Part shown: in pieces, positions 34,054-43,508 of the stretch
Layout: every line of letters begins with the position of its first letter
How positions within the stretch are numbered: position 1 is the stretch's first letter
Assembly: GCF_036384435.1 (NCBI RefSeq)
Contig: NZ_DASVMI010000157.1
Span: 1-64,000, forward strand
DNA from: GSA-30 sp036384435
GTDB taxonomy: Bacteria; Pseudomonadota; Gammaproteobacteria; Xanthomonadales; Rhodanobacteraceae
Direction of reading: 5' to 3'
DNA: 64,000 bases
Translations under genes and position numbers: made by a program
The notes under the pieces: model-generated
Database searches by the model: none
Seen by the model: the letters and a program-made list of their open reading frames with translations, nothing else
What the model was told of the DNA's origin: nothing

Positions 34054-34083
34054 AAAAAAGCCCCGGACGCGGGGCTTTTTTTT
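34054..34083 (+). terminator. Rho-independent terminator of the H-NS-like gene
   Basis: AGCCCC-GGACGC-GGGGCT followed by eight Ts, and preceded by six As that extend the stem. It lies 21 bases after the stop codon. The stretch 34084-34332 beyond it holds no gene; a small CCGGC-CTGC-GCCGG dyad at 34208-34221 is a lone REP-like motif. Confidence 0.92.
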
Positions 34084-34332
34084 GCCTGGGCGGCAGGGGC
34101 GACTTTTAGCGACTCTTTGAAATACGGGCCTCGGCCCGGCGAATCGCCCAGTGAACCTGAGCCAGCACGCAGTCGCCTGGCGTTGATGAAGCCACGGGCG
34201 CTAGATTCCGGCCTGCGCCGGCGTGACCATTTCGATGAGAGGTTTCAGAAGATTCCCCTCAAAAGCGGCCCCGCCTGCCACGCAGGTGATGACAGGGCCT
34301 TTTGCATATTCCTTCGTGAAAGGGCTTATGCG

Positions 34333-36654
34333 TCACATGTCGACAACCGACGTGGCCCTAAGCAGGGCTTCTTCAATCGGCAACGGTGGCGAAAAGAAGA
34401 ATCCCTGTGCCCAGTCTACGCGCAGGTCGCGCAGCATGCGTGCGGTATCGGCATCGGTCACATGTTCGGCCACTGTTTGCGCGCCGAGTTTTTCGGCAAT
34501 CATGACCGTGGCGCGCACCACGGCGTTGTCGTAGACCGATTTGCCCATGTCGCGGACAAAGCTTCCGTCGATCTTGATGATATCGGCTGGAATCTGCTTG
34601 AGCCGCTCGAACGATTGATAACCCACGCCAAAGTCATCGATGCCAATATGGCAACCTCGCTCGCGCAATTGTTGGAACAACGCCAGCGACTCGTTCTGGT
34701 GGGTGATCGCCGCCGTTTCGGTGACTTCGAAGCACAGGCTGTGCAACGGTAGTACGAAGTCATCCAGTTGCTTGAGCAGGTCGCGCACGAAACCCCGCGA
34801 TGCCAGTGACTGGCTGGCGAGATTGATGCAGAAGCGGCCAATGTCGGCTAGTTTTTCCGGATGATCGCGTAACCATTGATCGAGATGCCGCACCATCGCT
34901 AGGTCCAGTTCGGCCATACGGCGATCAGCCTGCAACTGCTGCACGAACTGATGCGGCATGATCAGGCGCCCGTCATGGTCGCGCAGGCGACATAGCAGCT
35001 CACCGTTGATGCTGGCGCTCTCGGCTGTCGACGAAAGAGGAACGAAAGGCTGCAGGTACAGCTCGATCTCCATGGCGCGAATGCGAGACAGCACCGTGGT
35101 GGACAACTCCAGGCCGCGCTGGTGTTGTTCACGCGGGTCACCCGGTGCATTGACGGTCACCCGGTGCACGGCCGATTCGCCGCGCAAGCGCGCCTCCAGG
35201 GCCGCATCGGAAGCGCGCACGATACGCGCATCCAGCGTATCGCCCTGGCTGGCATCGGCTACGCCAAGATATGGCAGTACATGGAAATGACTTCCCTGCC
35301 AGACGAATTCCTGTGCTTGCAACTGTTGCAGCACGATGTCCCAGCTGGCGGTGTGTCCGCCGGGACGAGAGCGCAGCAGCAGGACCAACTGCCCGGTGCT
35401 GATGTGAAAGACCTCGGCGACAGGGGATAGCTGGTGCGCAATCCAGGCGTTCATGGCTGCCTGTGCCTGCACGCCGAAGCTGGAGGAAACCTTCTCGCTA
35501 CGGTCCAGGATCAGGAAACCCAGCGGAATATCCGGATGTCGCGCATGGTTAAGGCGCAGCGCGGACAGGTTCGGCAAACCGCTCAAGGGTTCCATCAGGC
35601 TGGCCTGCCGGTATTTGGCAATCGCGGCGTTGCGCTCGCGGCTGTACAAGTACAGCAGCAACACCATCAATTCCAGCGTCATGCATTCGATGCCGATCCG
35701 CAGCAGGTCGGCCAGGTCGGGTATCTGGCCGGACTGGTCCATATGCCTGGACAGCGCCGTGGCGAATACGAATTCCACCAGGACCAGCAGCGACATGCTC
35801 CAACGCAGTGGCAGCTTGTAGGATGACCATACCACCAGCACGGCAATCAGCAAGCGATTGGCAAGCAACAGCTCCAGTATCGTGTCGGTGCCCGCGTGGT
35901 AACGCGTGGCCAGCCGCAGGCAGACCAAAGGCACGATGATGCCGATGATGAGTGGCGTCCACGGGAAGCGGCGTTCCCACCAGTGACGGTCGGCATCTGC
36001 CTCGTCTTCGTCGAGCAGGATCACTGGCAGGGCCACGATCAGCCCGCCGAAGAATTTGGCGAAGAATACCTGCACCATATTGCTGGCCAGCGGCGCCCAT
36101 TGCAGTCCCTGGCCGGAAGGGATCAGCAGCAGGTTGCCGAATGCATAGACGGCCGGCAGCAACACGAGGCCGGCGAAGACGAAGCGTGGGATATGCCGAG
36201 CCTGGAATACCTGCGGCTCGTCGTCGCCGTAGACGAAGTTACGGAGGCGGCGCAGCAGCACATAGAGCACGAAGGCAAAGCCGATGCCGAACAGGCAAGG
36301 TCGCCAGGGGGATGTGGGTGACTCCAGGATCATCCGGACCAGCCAGCTCGCGGTGATGCTCGCCAGGCAGAGAACCAGGGGTTCACGTTCGCGATAACGC
36401 AGCGTGACGATCAGGAGGGCGCCGGTGGCCAGGTGTGCAAGAGAGGCCAGTGAGCTGACGCCGAAGAAATTGGCCCGGTAGCCCACGTCGATCCTGGCCA
36501 GCAGGACCGTGACGACAATCAACAGTATTGCGCGCAGCCCATGGCTGCGGGTCAATACCCCGGGCGAAGCCTGCGCCATCGTGAAAAACCGCCTCCCCTT
36601 CCGGCAACGCGGCACCCGTCGGCTGCCAGCGAACCCTTGGCTATTTGATACCAC
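34333..36654 (-). CDS. Membrane-bound EAL-domain cyclic-di-GMP phosphodiesterase (degenerate GGDEF)
   Basis: 773 residues (a start at 36579, MAQASPGVL, is also possible). About eight to ten membrane helices in the first 340 residues form an integral sensor of MASE type. A degenerate GGDEF-like region (about 355-500) has no GGDEF motif. The EAL domain (about 515-765) carries NGELLCRLRD (ELL in place of EAL, Glu kept), FCINLASQSL, FEVTETAAI, IDDFGVGYQSF, IKIDGSFVRD and AEHVTDADTA. The metal-binding residues appear intact, so it may hydrolyse c-di-GMP. Confidence 0.88.
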   Translation of the reverse strand: MVSNSQGFAGSRRVPRCRKGRRFFTMAQASPGVLTRSHGLRAILLIVVTVLLARIDVGYRANFFGVSSLASLAHLATGALLIVTLRYREREPLVLCLASITASWLVRMILESPTSPWRPCLFGIGFAFVLYVLLRRLRNFVYGDDEPQVFQARHIPRFVFAGLVLLPAVYAFGNLLLIPSGQGLQWAPLASNMVQVFFAKFFGGLIVALPVILLDEDEADADRHWWERRFPWTPLIIGIIVPLVCLRLATRYHAGTDTILELLLANRLLIAVLVVWSSYKLPLRWSMSLLVLVEFVFATALSRHMDQSGQIPDLADLLRIGIECMTLELMVLLLYLYSRERNAAIAKYRQASLMEPLSGLPNLSALRLNHARHPDIPLGFLILDRSEKVSSSFGVQAQAAMNAWIAHQLSPVAEVFHISTGQLVLLLRSRPGGHTASWDIVLQQLQAQEFVWQGSHFHVLPYLGVADASQGDTLDARIVRASDAALEARLRGESAVHRVTVNAPGDPREQHQRGLELSTTVLSRIRAMEIELYLQPFVPLSSTAESASINGELLCRLRDHDGRLIMPHQFVQQLQADRRMAELDLAMVRHLDQWLRDHPEKLADIGRFCINLASQSLASRGFVRDLLKQLDDFVLPLHSLCFEVTETAAITHQNESLALFQQLRERGCHIGIDDFGVGYQSFERLKQIPADIIKIDGSFVRDMGKSVYDNAVVRATVMIAEKLGAQTVAEHVTDADTARMLRDLRVDWAQGFFFSPPLPIEEALLRATSVVDM

Positions 36655-37011
36655 ATCAGCCAGAGCATCGGCCCGATAGGGATCGACCTTTAGCTCGCGC
36701 GTTCGTCATCCGTGGGCAGCCCCATCGAGTTGACGGGTGCGGCCTGTTTATCCAGGCTGATCCTGACGGCGCGACGATGGCGTAAACGCCCGCTTGGCCA
36801 GCGTTCGGCACCAGGCGTTCATCGACCGCCTCATCCCTGATATCGCTACCACGGCGAGGGCGCCGAACGGGCTGCGGCGCAAGCGCGAGCTGCGGTCGGT
36901 CGATCAGCGTGGCTTCGTCGCACTCCCCGGTCGCGTCTGGTTCGGCGGGCGTGCCGGAAAGGAGCGCTTTTGGAGCGCCTGCCATGCACGCCAAGTCATC
37001 GAACGACATGC
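36655..37011. other. Intergenic region without a supported gene
   Basis: About 350 bases between the EAL protein start and the nucleotidase terminator. Two short frames here (36656-37009 minus and 36794-37030 plus) are Arg/Ala/Pro-rich and have no family resemblance or ribosome sites. The EAL gene promoter is expected here. Confidence 0.4.
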
Positions 37012-37037
37012 AAAAAAACGCCGGGCATGACCCGGCG
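37012..37037 (-). terminator. Rho-independent terminator of the nucleotidase gene
   Basis: Read on the minus strand: CGCCGGG-TCATG-CCCGGCG followed by seven Ts (37018-37012). It lies 26 bases after the stop of the cpdB-like gene. Confidence 0.9.
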
Positions 37038-37063
37038 CCTGTCTTGCATGCGTCGTGGCGTGT

Positions 37064-39076
37064 TCAGTGACTGAGATTGATGGCGTAGATCGCAGTGCCG
37101 TCACCGTTGTCCTTCACCTGCGAAATATTGGTCAGCCCGGCTTCCCGGGCCACGTCGATCTTGTTTGCCGCGGTGCGGAACACCACCACACCATGCATCT
37201 TCAACGGCGCAAAATGCCATGAGGTGGCCTCCAGGTCCTTGCGTTCGATCGTCTTGTGCTGTTGCAGCCAACGGGCAAGGATCTCGCGTGCGCCATCAGG
37301 GGCGGCCAACACGATATTGCTGCCGTTCAGTCCGGGAAAGTTGCCGCCTCCGCTGGCCCGATAGTTATTGGTCGCCACCACGAATACCTGCCCTGGTTTC
37401 ACTGGTTTGCCGTTGTAGGTCATGTGGCTGATGCGCTGGCCCACCGGCTTGGACACGTCGATCACATAGTGCAGCCCGCCTTGGATCTGGTCGAAGTTGT
37501 AGCCGGGCAAGCTCTTGCCGATCAATTCCTGTTCGCCGGGCTTGGAGGGATCGATCTGGTTGAAACGTTCGGCGGATTTCTCCAGCCACGCCTTCACGCC
37601 CGCGCCATCGGTCTTCACCACGTTGAGCGTATTGGGATAGAAGTACAGGTCGGCCGCGCTGCGCAGCGTGATGGCACCAGGCTCGACGTCGGTGAAATCA
37701 TCCGGGCCACCGAAGCCGGTGCGGAATGCCGCCGCCGCCGAGAGTACCGGGACGTGGGCCAGCTCCGGGTGCAGGTGCGGCAGTTCGCTGGCGACATAGT
37801 CGCGTTGGGCGGCATTGACCGCGGCCAGCGCCGTCATGTTGCCGACATCGGCGAAATAGCTGCTCATGCGCACGTGGCTTTCGCCGATCGGCGTGTTCAC
37901 ATAAGCCACCGCAGCCTCATGGGCCTGCGCTACCAACGGTGCGATCGTCGGGTCGGCGGGGACGCAATCGGTCTTGCTCTTGCAGATCGGACGCACCTCG
38001 CTGTGTGTCTTGTCCTTGTCGATCATCCAGTGACCGTCCTTGCGTTCCAATGCCAGGTCGACCACGCCCAGGTCCTTGCCGAAGAAGCCACCCATGACTG
38101 CCGGCGTGCCGCGCACAAAGCCGCGCTTGGCATCGACCTCCTTCATGCCTTCGTAATGGGGGCCCGGAAATTCGGTATGCGAGTGACCCAGAAGCAACAC
38201 ATCGATACCCGGTACCGCGGCCAGATACCAACCGCCGTTTTCCATCTCCGAGGTATAGGTGTCGGTGTTGAGACCGCCATGCAGCACACCCACGATCAGG
38301 TCGGGATGCTGGGCCTTCAGTTCAGGCAGGTATTTGTTGGCCGCTTCCACCACGCCGGTGACGGTCACCTTGCCCGCAAGATTCTGCTTGTCCCACTCCA
38401 TGATCGGCGGAGGCGTAAAGCCGATGATGCCCACCTTCAACGGCACGGTACGCGCCTTGCCGTCAGGGCCGGTGACCGTGATGTTCTTTTCCACCACGGC
38501 CCAGGGCTTGAAGATCGGCCGGCCGTCGCGGGCGCTGTACACATTGGACAGCACCAGCGGGAAATGCGGTCCGGCGCAACGATCGCTGTGGCCACCGTCG
38601 ACGTTCATAGGCGTGCCGGTCACTTGTGACAGGAAACCCAGGCCGTAGTTGAATTCATGGTTGCCTGCGGTGCCGCCGTCGTAGCCGATCGAATCCATCG
38701 CGCGGTAGATGCCCAGTTCTTCCCGGCAACCGATTTTCTGGACCTGCGCCTGGTAATCGGCCAGTACGCTGCCCTGGATGGTGTCGCCGCTGTCGAACAG
38801 GAAGTTGTTGGCAAACTGCTGGCGCGCCTGGCGGATCAGCGTGGCGGTGCGCTCGTAACCCAGGCTGCTGTCTTGCTTGACCTTGTAATAGTCATAGCTC
38901 AGCACGTTGGAATGGATGTCCGTGGTCTCCAGGATCGCCACCTCAGCCTTGCTGCCATCCGGAGCCATGGTCACGTGGTGGCCGGACATACCTGTCTGGG
39001 TGGCGCAACCGGCGAGCAACGCCAGCGCGAGAACGGATGGGGCCAATGCCCGGGGCAATGCTTGGGATAAACGCAT
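37064..39076 (-). CDS. cpdB: 2',3'-Cyclic-nucleotide 2'-phosphodiesterase/3'-nucleotidase, lipoprotein
   Basis: 670 residues from the ATG at 39076; an upstream start at 39112 would add 12 residues before the signal peptide. Signal peptide with lipobox LAGC (Cys24). The metallophosphatase motifs are TTDIHSN (Asp53, His55), DSGDTIQG, GTAGNHEFNYG and LLGHSHTEFPG. The C-terminal 5'-nucleotidase domain contains NNYRASGGGNFPG. It degrades periplasmic cyclic and 3'-nucleotides for phosphate and nucleoside salvage. E. coli CpdB is soluble, so the lipid anchor differs. Confidence 0.92.
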   Translation of the reverse strand: MRLSQALPRALAPSVLALALLAGCATQTGMSGHHVTMAPDGSKAEVAILETTDIHSNVLSYDYYKVKQDSSLGYERTATLIRQARQQFANNFLFDSGDTIQGSVLADYQAQVQKIGCREELGIYRAMDSIGYDGGTAGNHEFNYGLGFLSQVTGTPMNVDGGHSDRCAGPHFPLVLSNVYSARDGRPIFKPWAVVEKNITVTGPDGKARTVPLKVGIIGFTPPPIMEWDKQNLAGKVTVTGVVEAANKYLPELKAQHPDLIVGVLHGGLNTDTYTSEMENGGWYLAAVPGIDVLLLGHSHTEFPGPHYEGMKEVDAKRGFVRGTPAVMGGFFGKDLGVVDLALERKDGHWMIDKDKTHSEVRPICKSKTDCVPADPTIAPLVAQAHEAAVAYVNTPIGESHVRMSSYFADVGNMTALAAVNAAQRDYVASELPHLHPELAHVPVLSAAAAFRTGFGGPDDFTDVEPGAITLRSAADLYFYPNTLNVVKTDGAGVKAWLEKSAERFNQIDPSKPGEQELIGKSLPGYNFDQIQGGLHYVIDVSKPVGQRISHMTYNGKPVKPGQVFVVATNNYRASGGGNFPGLNGSNIVLAAPDGAREILARWLQQHKTIERKDLEATSWHFAPLKMHGVVVFRTAANKIDVAREAGLTNISQVKDNGDGTAIYAINLSH

Positions 39077-39257
39077 GAAAAAACGATCCCTTCGATGAGT
39101 CGAGCCGGTCAACCTAGCAGATCGGCATGAAATTTCATGTTCAACGGTGGCTGAACCCTGCCGAGAGTCATGGCTTTCAGGAGGCGTGAACCATGCTTGT
39201 CGCCGCTAACATGTCGCTTTCATTACAACATGTTAGAGAACAGGGGCGAGTCGTACG

Positions 39258-40967
39258 ATGCCATCAACCGTGTTTCGCGCCGCCCGTGGCAGCGCGGCCT
39301 GCCTGTTCGCCTGTGTGTTTTTTGCCTGGTGTGCCTTCGAGGCGGCAGCGGGCGAACCGGGTTGGCCGCAGCGTGGCTTTATCCTGGCCTTGATGATCTG
39401 CACGTTCGGAGCCCTGGCCTTCGCCCTGGCGCGCGTGGCGATCGCGCTAGTGTTGAGCGGTGCACTATTCCTGCTGCTGCGCGTGATGTCGGTCCTCAAG
39501 CTGCGTTATCTCGATTCGCCGCTGATGGCATCGGATTTCATCTATTACGCGCGTACCAGCCTCCTGGAGACGCTGCGCCATTACCCGCATCTGTTCGGCG
39601 TCAGCGTGGCGATCTGCCTGGTCGTGCCGCCGATGCTATGGCTGGTATGGCGCCATGACTGGCGCCTGCAATGGCGTAACCGGCGTACCTGGCGTGTTTG
39701 CGGCACGTTGGTGTGCGTGTTCGCATTCTGGGGTTGCCTATCGCCCGCCGGACCGTTCGCCGTGGTGCACCGACGCGACATCTGGGACAAGCTTTCCGAT
39801 GAAGCTTCGGCGCAGTTGACCAACTTCTTCGTGACGTTCAGCGAATCGGGCGTTCAGATGCCTGCGCAATCTAGCGAGGCGGATGCCGAAAAGACCTGGG
39901 CGTCCACCGCGATCGGCCAGCCCGCGACCGCGCATGCGCCGTATCCGGACATCATCGAAGTGCTGGAAGAAAGCACCTTCGACCCTGCCGATTTCGAAGG
40001 CTGCGATATTCCCCAGTGCCACGTGAAGTTGTTCCAGGAAGATGCACGTACCCGCTCACACGGCTACATGCGTGTGCACACCTGGGGCGGCGGTACCTGG
40101 ATGAGCGAATTCGCCGCGTTGACCGGCATGCCGCACGACATCTTCGGGCCGGCGGGTATGTATGCGCCGTTCGTATTGGCGCCTCACGTGCATGATGCGT
40201 TGCCGTTGCAATTGCAGCGGCTGGGTTATCTCACGATCGCGGTCTATCCGACCAATGGCAATTTCCTCAATGGCCGTAACGCCTACCACGCCTATGGCTT
40301 CGATCGCTTCTTCGATGCGCAGGACCTCAAGCTCGACGAATGGGAGGAAACCGACGCGCAGATGTTCGATGCGGTCAAGCGTGCTTACGCCCAAGTCAAG
40401 AAGCCGGGCCAGCCGGTGTTTGTCATGGTGCTCACGCTCAACCAGCATGGCCCGCACGATACCGACCCGTTGTCCACGTTGTCGCCGCCGTTCAACCAGA
40501 ATCCCCTCAAGACCTTGCCCGATCGCCAGGCATTGAACTTTGTTACCTACCTGGCGCGTCTGCATGATTCGGACACCGCGATGACGCAGTTGGAGCATGA
40601 TTTCCTCGATCGCCCCGATCCGACCATGATCGTGCAATTCGGCGATCACCAGCCTTCGTTCAGTGGCGTGATCCGCGATATGAAACGCCAGTTGCCCGAG
40701 GCCTTGCGACCGCAGCAGAACTACCTGACCTATTACATGCTCAAGAGCAATTTCAACGGACCGGCGTTGCCAAAATATCCCGCGCTGGACATCGCCTACC
40801 TGCCGACCATGGTGCTACAGGCAGCGGGCCTGCCAGCCGATCCCTATTTCTCCGCCTCCATCGCACTGCGTGACAAATGCAATGGTACGTATGCCGATTG
40901 CAAGGACCAGGCGCTGATCGATTCGTATCACGCGTGGATATTCCAGAAGCTGCACGTATACCAATAG
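39258..40967 (+). CDS. LTA synthase/phosphoglycerol transferase family sulfatase-fold protein
   Basis: 569 residues. About five membrane helices in the first 175 residues are followed by a periplasmic sulfatase/alkaline-phosphatase-fold domain. EVLEESTFDP carries the metal-binding Glu, GGGTWMSEFAALTG the Thr nucleophile (about residue 279), then NQHGPHD and QFGDHQPSF the later metal ligands. In Gram-negatives such proteins transfer phosphoglycerol or phosphoethanolamine to glucans or lipids; the acceptor here is unknown. It stands alone, with no osmoregulated-glucan genes nearby. Confidence 0.88.
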   Translation: MPSTVFRAARGSAACLFACVFFAWCAFEAAAGEPGWPQRGFILALMICTFGALAFALARVAIALVLSGALFLLLRVMSVLKLRYLDSPLMASDFIYYARTSLLETLRHYPHLFGVSVAICLVVPPMLWLVWRHDWRLQWRNRRTWRVCGTLVCVFAFWGCLSPAGPFAVVHRRDIWDKLSDEASAQLTNFFVTFSESGVQMPAQSSEADAEKTWASTAIGQPATAHAPYPDIIEVLEESTFDPADFEGCDIPQCHVKLFQEDARTRSHGYMRVHTWGGGTWMSEFAALTGMPHDIFGPAGMYAPFVLAPHVHDALPLQLQRLGYLTIAVYPTNGNFLNGRNAYHAYGFDRFFDAQDLKLDEWEETDAQMFDAVKRAYAQVKKPGQPVFVMVLTLNQHGPHDTDPLSTLSPPFNQNPLKTLPDRQALNFVTYLARLHDSDTAMTQLEHDFLDRPDPTMIVQFGDHQPSFSGVIRDMKRQLPEALRPQQNYLTYYMLKSNFNGPALPKYPALDIAYLPTMVLQAAGLPADPYFSASIALRDKCNGTYADCKDQALIDSYHAWIFQKLHVYQ

Positions 40968-41265
40968 CCGCGTCGACGTGCGCGAGAGCGAATTCAGGCG
41001 TGTCTTGGAGATTTGAAGGAGCCCCAATCTGCGACTGAGTCGCCGATTGCATCGCCAATGCATTCCAGGATCTTGGGATCGTAAATACATAGACAGTACC
41101 CAACCGATATTGGCGCGCCAGGGGCCAAGCCTGCCGTGTGCGCGCACCGGGGCGTAACGAGATTTACCGGCGCCGGGTTACTTTATGGGTGGTCCACAAA
41201 CGCGCCAAGCGAGTCCCTTCGAGCGTGCGCGCCAGCACGAGACGCGCGCTCGGAGTGTCGTGTTG
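40968..41265. repeat. Intergenic region with a degenerate REP-like repeat, copy 4
   Basis: About 300 bases between two convergent genes. GAGCGAATTCAGGCG, then GGAGCCCCAATCTGCGACTG and AGTCGCCGATTGCATCGCC (40986-41060) are decayed modules of the repeat seen best at 14606-14700. No gene is supported in the remainder. Confidence 0.5.
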
Positions 41266-42432
41266 TCAATGCATGCCATGGACCTGATGCAATCCACCGA
41301 TCCAGGTCTCGGTCACGATCAGGTCGTCGTTCATCACCGCGAAATCAGCACGCTGTCCGGCGACGATCCGACCTTGGACGTGGTCGCGGCCGATCCAGGC
41401 GGCTGGGTAGCTGCTGGCCATGCGAGAGGCTTCCGCCAGGGGCAGGCCGACGGCATGGACGAGATTGCGCACGCCTGTGGCCATGTCCAGTGCGGAGCCA
41501 GCCAGCACGCCATCGTCACTCTGGCAGATGCCATCGCGCGCGGTGATGGTCTGGCCATTGAGGATATACGTGGGATCGGGTGATCCCACAGGAGGCATGG
41601 CATCGGTGACCAGCACGCTCTTGCCGCGTGCCTTGGCCGCGATCGCGACACGCAGGCTTACCGGATGCACATGATGCAGGTCCACGATCAGGCCGCACCA
41701 ACTGTGCGGATCATCGAGTGCGGCACCGACCACCCCCGGATCGCGGCTGCCCAGTGGGGTCATCGCGTTGTACAGATGCGTGAAGCCGCTCACGCCGGCA
41801 TCGAGGGCGGCACGCGTGGTGTCATGGTCGGCGGCGGTATGGCCGGCCACCACCACGACACCGGCCCGGCTGAGCTGGCCGATGGTGTCGAGCGATACCT
41901 GGTCGGGTGCGAGCGTAAGCATCACCACGCCACGGCGACCGCTGCTGAGTGCGTGCACATCGTCTGCATCGGGCAGGCGGAACAGGCTGGCATTGTGGAT
42001 GCCCTTGCGTGCCGGTGCCAGGAACGGGCCTTCCACATGAATACCCAGGATGCCCGGCACGCCCTGTTCGATGGCCTCGTCGACCGCGTTCAGCGCCGCG
42101 TGCATGACTTCAGGTGTGTCGGTGATCAGCGTAGGCAGCATGCCGGTGGTGCCGAACGTGCGATGTGCGGCCGCGATGGCGGCAAGCGCCTCGACAGTGG
42201 GAGATTCGTTGAACAGCACGCCACCGCCGCCGTTGACCTGCACGTCGATGAAGCCCGGTAACAGCAACCGGCCTTCCAGATCATGCCGCTCGGCTTGCGC
42301 TACGCGCGCATCGTCGGCGCGCGTGACGGCAAGGATATGCTCGCCCTGGATGAGCACGGCCAGGCCATCGCGCAAGCCGTGGTCACCCATGACGCGGCCA
42401 TTGACCAGGGCAGTGATGTGTTGCGATGCCAT
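41266..42432 (-). CDS. nagA: N-acetylglucosamine-6-phosphate deacetylase
   Basis: 388 residues of the amidohydrolase superfamily. LPGFIDVQVNGGGGVLFNE, the metal motif HVEGPFLAPARKGIHN, HLYNAMTPLGSRDPG and the catalytic Asp in LVTDAMPPVG are all present. It converts GlcNAc-6-P to GlcN-6-P in the cytoplasm. It starts one base inside the nagB stop, so the two steps are coupled, last in the nagP-nagR-nagB-nagA group. Confidence 0.95.
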   Translation of the reverse strand: MASQHITALVNGRVMGDHGLRDGLAVLIQGEHILAVTRADDARVAQAERHDLEGRLLLPGFIDVQVNGGGGVLFNESPTVEALAAIAAAHRTFGTTGMLPTLITDTPEVMHAALNAVDEAIEQGVPGILGIHVEGPFLAPARKGIHNASLFRLPDADDVHALSSGRRGVVMLTLAPDQVSLDTIGQLSRAGVVVVAGHTAADHDTTRAALDAGVSGFTHLYNAMTPLGSRDPGVVGAALDDPHSWCGLIVDLHHVHPVSLRVAIAAKARGKSVLVTDAMPPVGSPDPTYILNGQTITARDGICQSDDGVLAGSALDMATGVRNLVHAVGLPLAEASRMASSYPAAWIGRDHVQGRIVAGQRADFAVMNDDLIVTETWIGGLHQVHGMH

Positions 42433-43466
42433 CAGACCGTCTCCGTCACCTTGTTCAGATGGGGCGGCACGTCGGGGTTATAGCCGCGCGCCAGCGCCAG
42501 TGCACTGGCGGCACGATAGAAACTTTGCACGGCCAGCAGCGGGGTGACGATCGGCGCGACGTTGGCCGGTAGCGGTAGCGCATCGGTGCCATGAGCGCCC
42601 GGTGCGGCCACCCACACGCGTGCACCGCGGCTGCGAAACTCGTTGGCGACGGCCAGTGTGTTATCCAGCGTGCCATCGTCCTGGCCGAAGAACAGTACCG
42701 GGAAGCCGTCGCCCACCAGGGCCATCGGGCCGTGCTTGACCTCGGCGGCGCTGAATGCCTCCGCGTGCAAGCCGCAGGTTTCCTTGAGCTTGAGCGCAGC
42801 CTCCAGTGCCGCGCCGAAGCCGTAGCCGCGACCGACCACGAACAGGTTGCCGGTGTCGCGAAGGCCTTGTGTCAGCGCGCTCCAGTCGCCATCCCAGCCG
42901 CGTCGCAGATCGTCGGGCAGGCGTGCGATGTCGGCATGCAGCGCGGCGTCGTCACTCCAGTGCGCGGTCAACTGCAGAATGGCCGCGAGCGTAGCCAGAT
43001 AGCTCTTGGTTGCCGCCACGGAACGCTCGGGGCCGGCTCGCAACGGCACCACGGTATCGGCCAGTTCGGCCAAGGGTGAATCTTCCACGTTGACCAGCGC
43101 GATCACATAGGCGCCGGCCGCCTTGGCGGCTTGCGCGCTGCGCAGCAGGTCCGGGCTCTTGCCCGATTGCGAGATCGCTACGAACAGCGCGCCTTCCAGT
43201 TTCAGGTCGGCGTCGTAGATCGACGAGATCGATGGCGATGCCGAGGCGGTGATCAACCCCAGGCGGGTCTCGAACACGTATTTGGCATAGGCGGCGGCAT
43301 GATCGGAGCTGCCGCGTGCGCAGGTGACGATGAAACGGGGTGGATGGGCGCGCAGATGCTGGCCGAGCCCGGCCAGGATGCTGGTGTTTTGTTCAAGCTG
43401 GCGCGCTACCACGTCGGCGGTTTCGGCCGCTTCGCGGTACATCAGGGTGTCGCTTGCAGAAGTCAT
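42432..43466 (-). CDS. SIS-domain glucosamine-6-phosphate deaminase (NagB-II type)
   Basis: 344 residues with two SIS domains: TCARGSSDHAAAYAKYVFE, AISQSGKSPDLLRS and the later FVVGRGYGFGAALEAALKLKE with the catalytic region EVKHGPMALV. This is the GlmS-isomerase-like deaminase that replaces classical NagB in xanthomonad and Shewanella GlcNAc pathways. It turns GlcN-6-P into fructose-6-P and ammonia. The glutaminase domain of GlmS is absent, supporting a catabolic role. Confidence 0.92.
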   Translation of the reverse strand: MTSASDTLMYREAAETADVVARQLEQNTSILAGLGQHLRAHPPRFIVTCARGSSDHAAAYAKYVFETRLGLITASASPSISSIYDADLKLEGALFVAISQSGKSPDLLRSAQAAKAAGAYVIALVNVEDSPLAELADTVVPLRAGPERSVAATKSYLATLAAILQLTAHWSDDAALHADIARLPDDLRRGWDGDWSALTQGLRDTGNLFVVGRGYGFGAALEAALKLKETCGLHAEAFSAAEVKHGPMALVGDGFPVLFFGQDDGTLDNTLAVANEFRSRGARVWVAAPGAHGTDALPLPANVAPIVTPLLAVQSFYRAASALALARGYNPDVPPHLNKVTETV

Positions 43467-43508
43467 GGATATCTCGATCGATGATGGGCGCGCCTTCCCT
43501 CGGAACGC

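Noticed and set aside
36656..37030. Two short frames between the EAL protein and the nucleotidase
   Set aside because: No ribosome sites, no domain signals, Arg/Pro/Ala-rich composition, and they overlap each other on opposite strands.
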